A DNA stretch of 64,000 bases from positions 1 to 64,000 of the forward strand of contig JAKCPI010014841.1 in assembly GCA_023213315.1 (NCBI GenBank). Reading direction: 5' to 3'. The DNA comes from Euborellia annulipes. Lineage: Eukaryota > Arthropoda > Insecta > Dermaptera > Anisolabididae. Both the position numbers and the translations under genes were made by a program. Position 1 is the stretch's first letter, and each line of letters begins with the position of its first letter. Positions 63,977 to 64,000 of the stretch are shown piece by piece. The notes beneath the pieces were generated by a model. It ran no database searches, was not told the origin of the DNA, and saw nothing but the letters and a program-made list of their open reading frames with translations.

Positions 63977-64000
63977 TGATTATTAAACGAAATAAACCTA

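Larger units (their letters stand above)
63598..64000. repeat. Large palindrome (foldback), cut by the window end
   Basis: Left arm GTAGTAAGGAAGAAAGAAAA ... GTCAAGGTTAGATTGATC. The centre lies near 63817, where GGTTAGATTGATCTAAC occurs twice. The right arm mirrors the left to TAATCACTTC / GAAGTGATTATTAAACGAAA at the end. Arms of about 185 bp with few mismatches; the outer edge of the right arm lies beyond the window. One arm of the same family is at 28223-28433. Confidence 0.93.

Overview
This is 64 kb of AT-rich (roughly 70% by eye), gene-poor animal nuclear DNA, most likely from an invertebrate. The case for a metazoan is an APE-type LINE, two tRNA-derived SINE families, many hAT-type non-autonomous transposons with 8-bp target-site duplications, and numerous foldback elements. 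Nothing looks bacterial or viral: there are no operons, ribosome binding sites or long host ORFs. The species cannot be named from the sequence. The only long reading frames (5.3-8.5 kb) belong to a 5'-truncated, frameshifted LINE. One possible host exon (18.2 kb) and one promoter-like GC island (59.5-59.8 kb) are weak candidates.

Layout. 0-5 kb holds a degenerate foldback, copies of a dispersed repeat here called family A, a 207-bp tandem duplication and a hAT MITE. 5.1-9.4 kb is a LINE inserted in a family A copy. 10-24 kb holds SINEs, family A copies, four hAT elements and two foldbacks each split by a hAT MITE. 24-33 kb holds SINEs with clear target-site duplications, a foldback whose end was hit by a SINE, and a SINE split by a hAT MITE. 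34.5-35.3 kb is a hAT element containing a near-perfect palindrome with hammerhead-like motifs on both strands. 37.5-37.9 kb is a foldback holding a poly-G tract of about 75 bp. 42-47 kb holds two more hAT elements, family A and a SINE. 48.3-50.5 kb is an unusual element built of GCAATATT-type repeats with inverted ends, into which SINEs and a hAT MITE were inserted in succession. 53-61 kb holds interrupted family A copies and hAT/foldback nests. 61-64 kb holds a 419-bp MITE, a 410-bp segmental duplication and a large palindrome cut by the window end.

The most interesting observation is that many of the foldbacks carry a compact module matching the hammerhead ribozyme plan: a stem I strand, CTGANGA, one extra base, a stem II hairpin, GAAA, a self-complementary ACGT (once ATATAT), then C/T, then the matching stem I strand. 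Stems I and II change sequence between families while keeping pairing, which argues for RNA-level selection. No Penelope or other autonomous partner is visible in the window. Nesting order and target-site duplications give a relative chronology of insertions.
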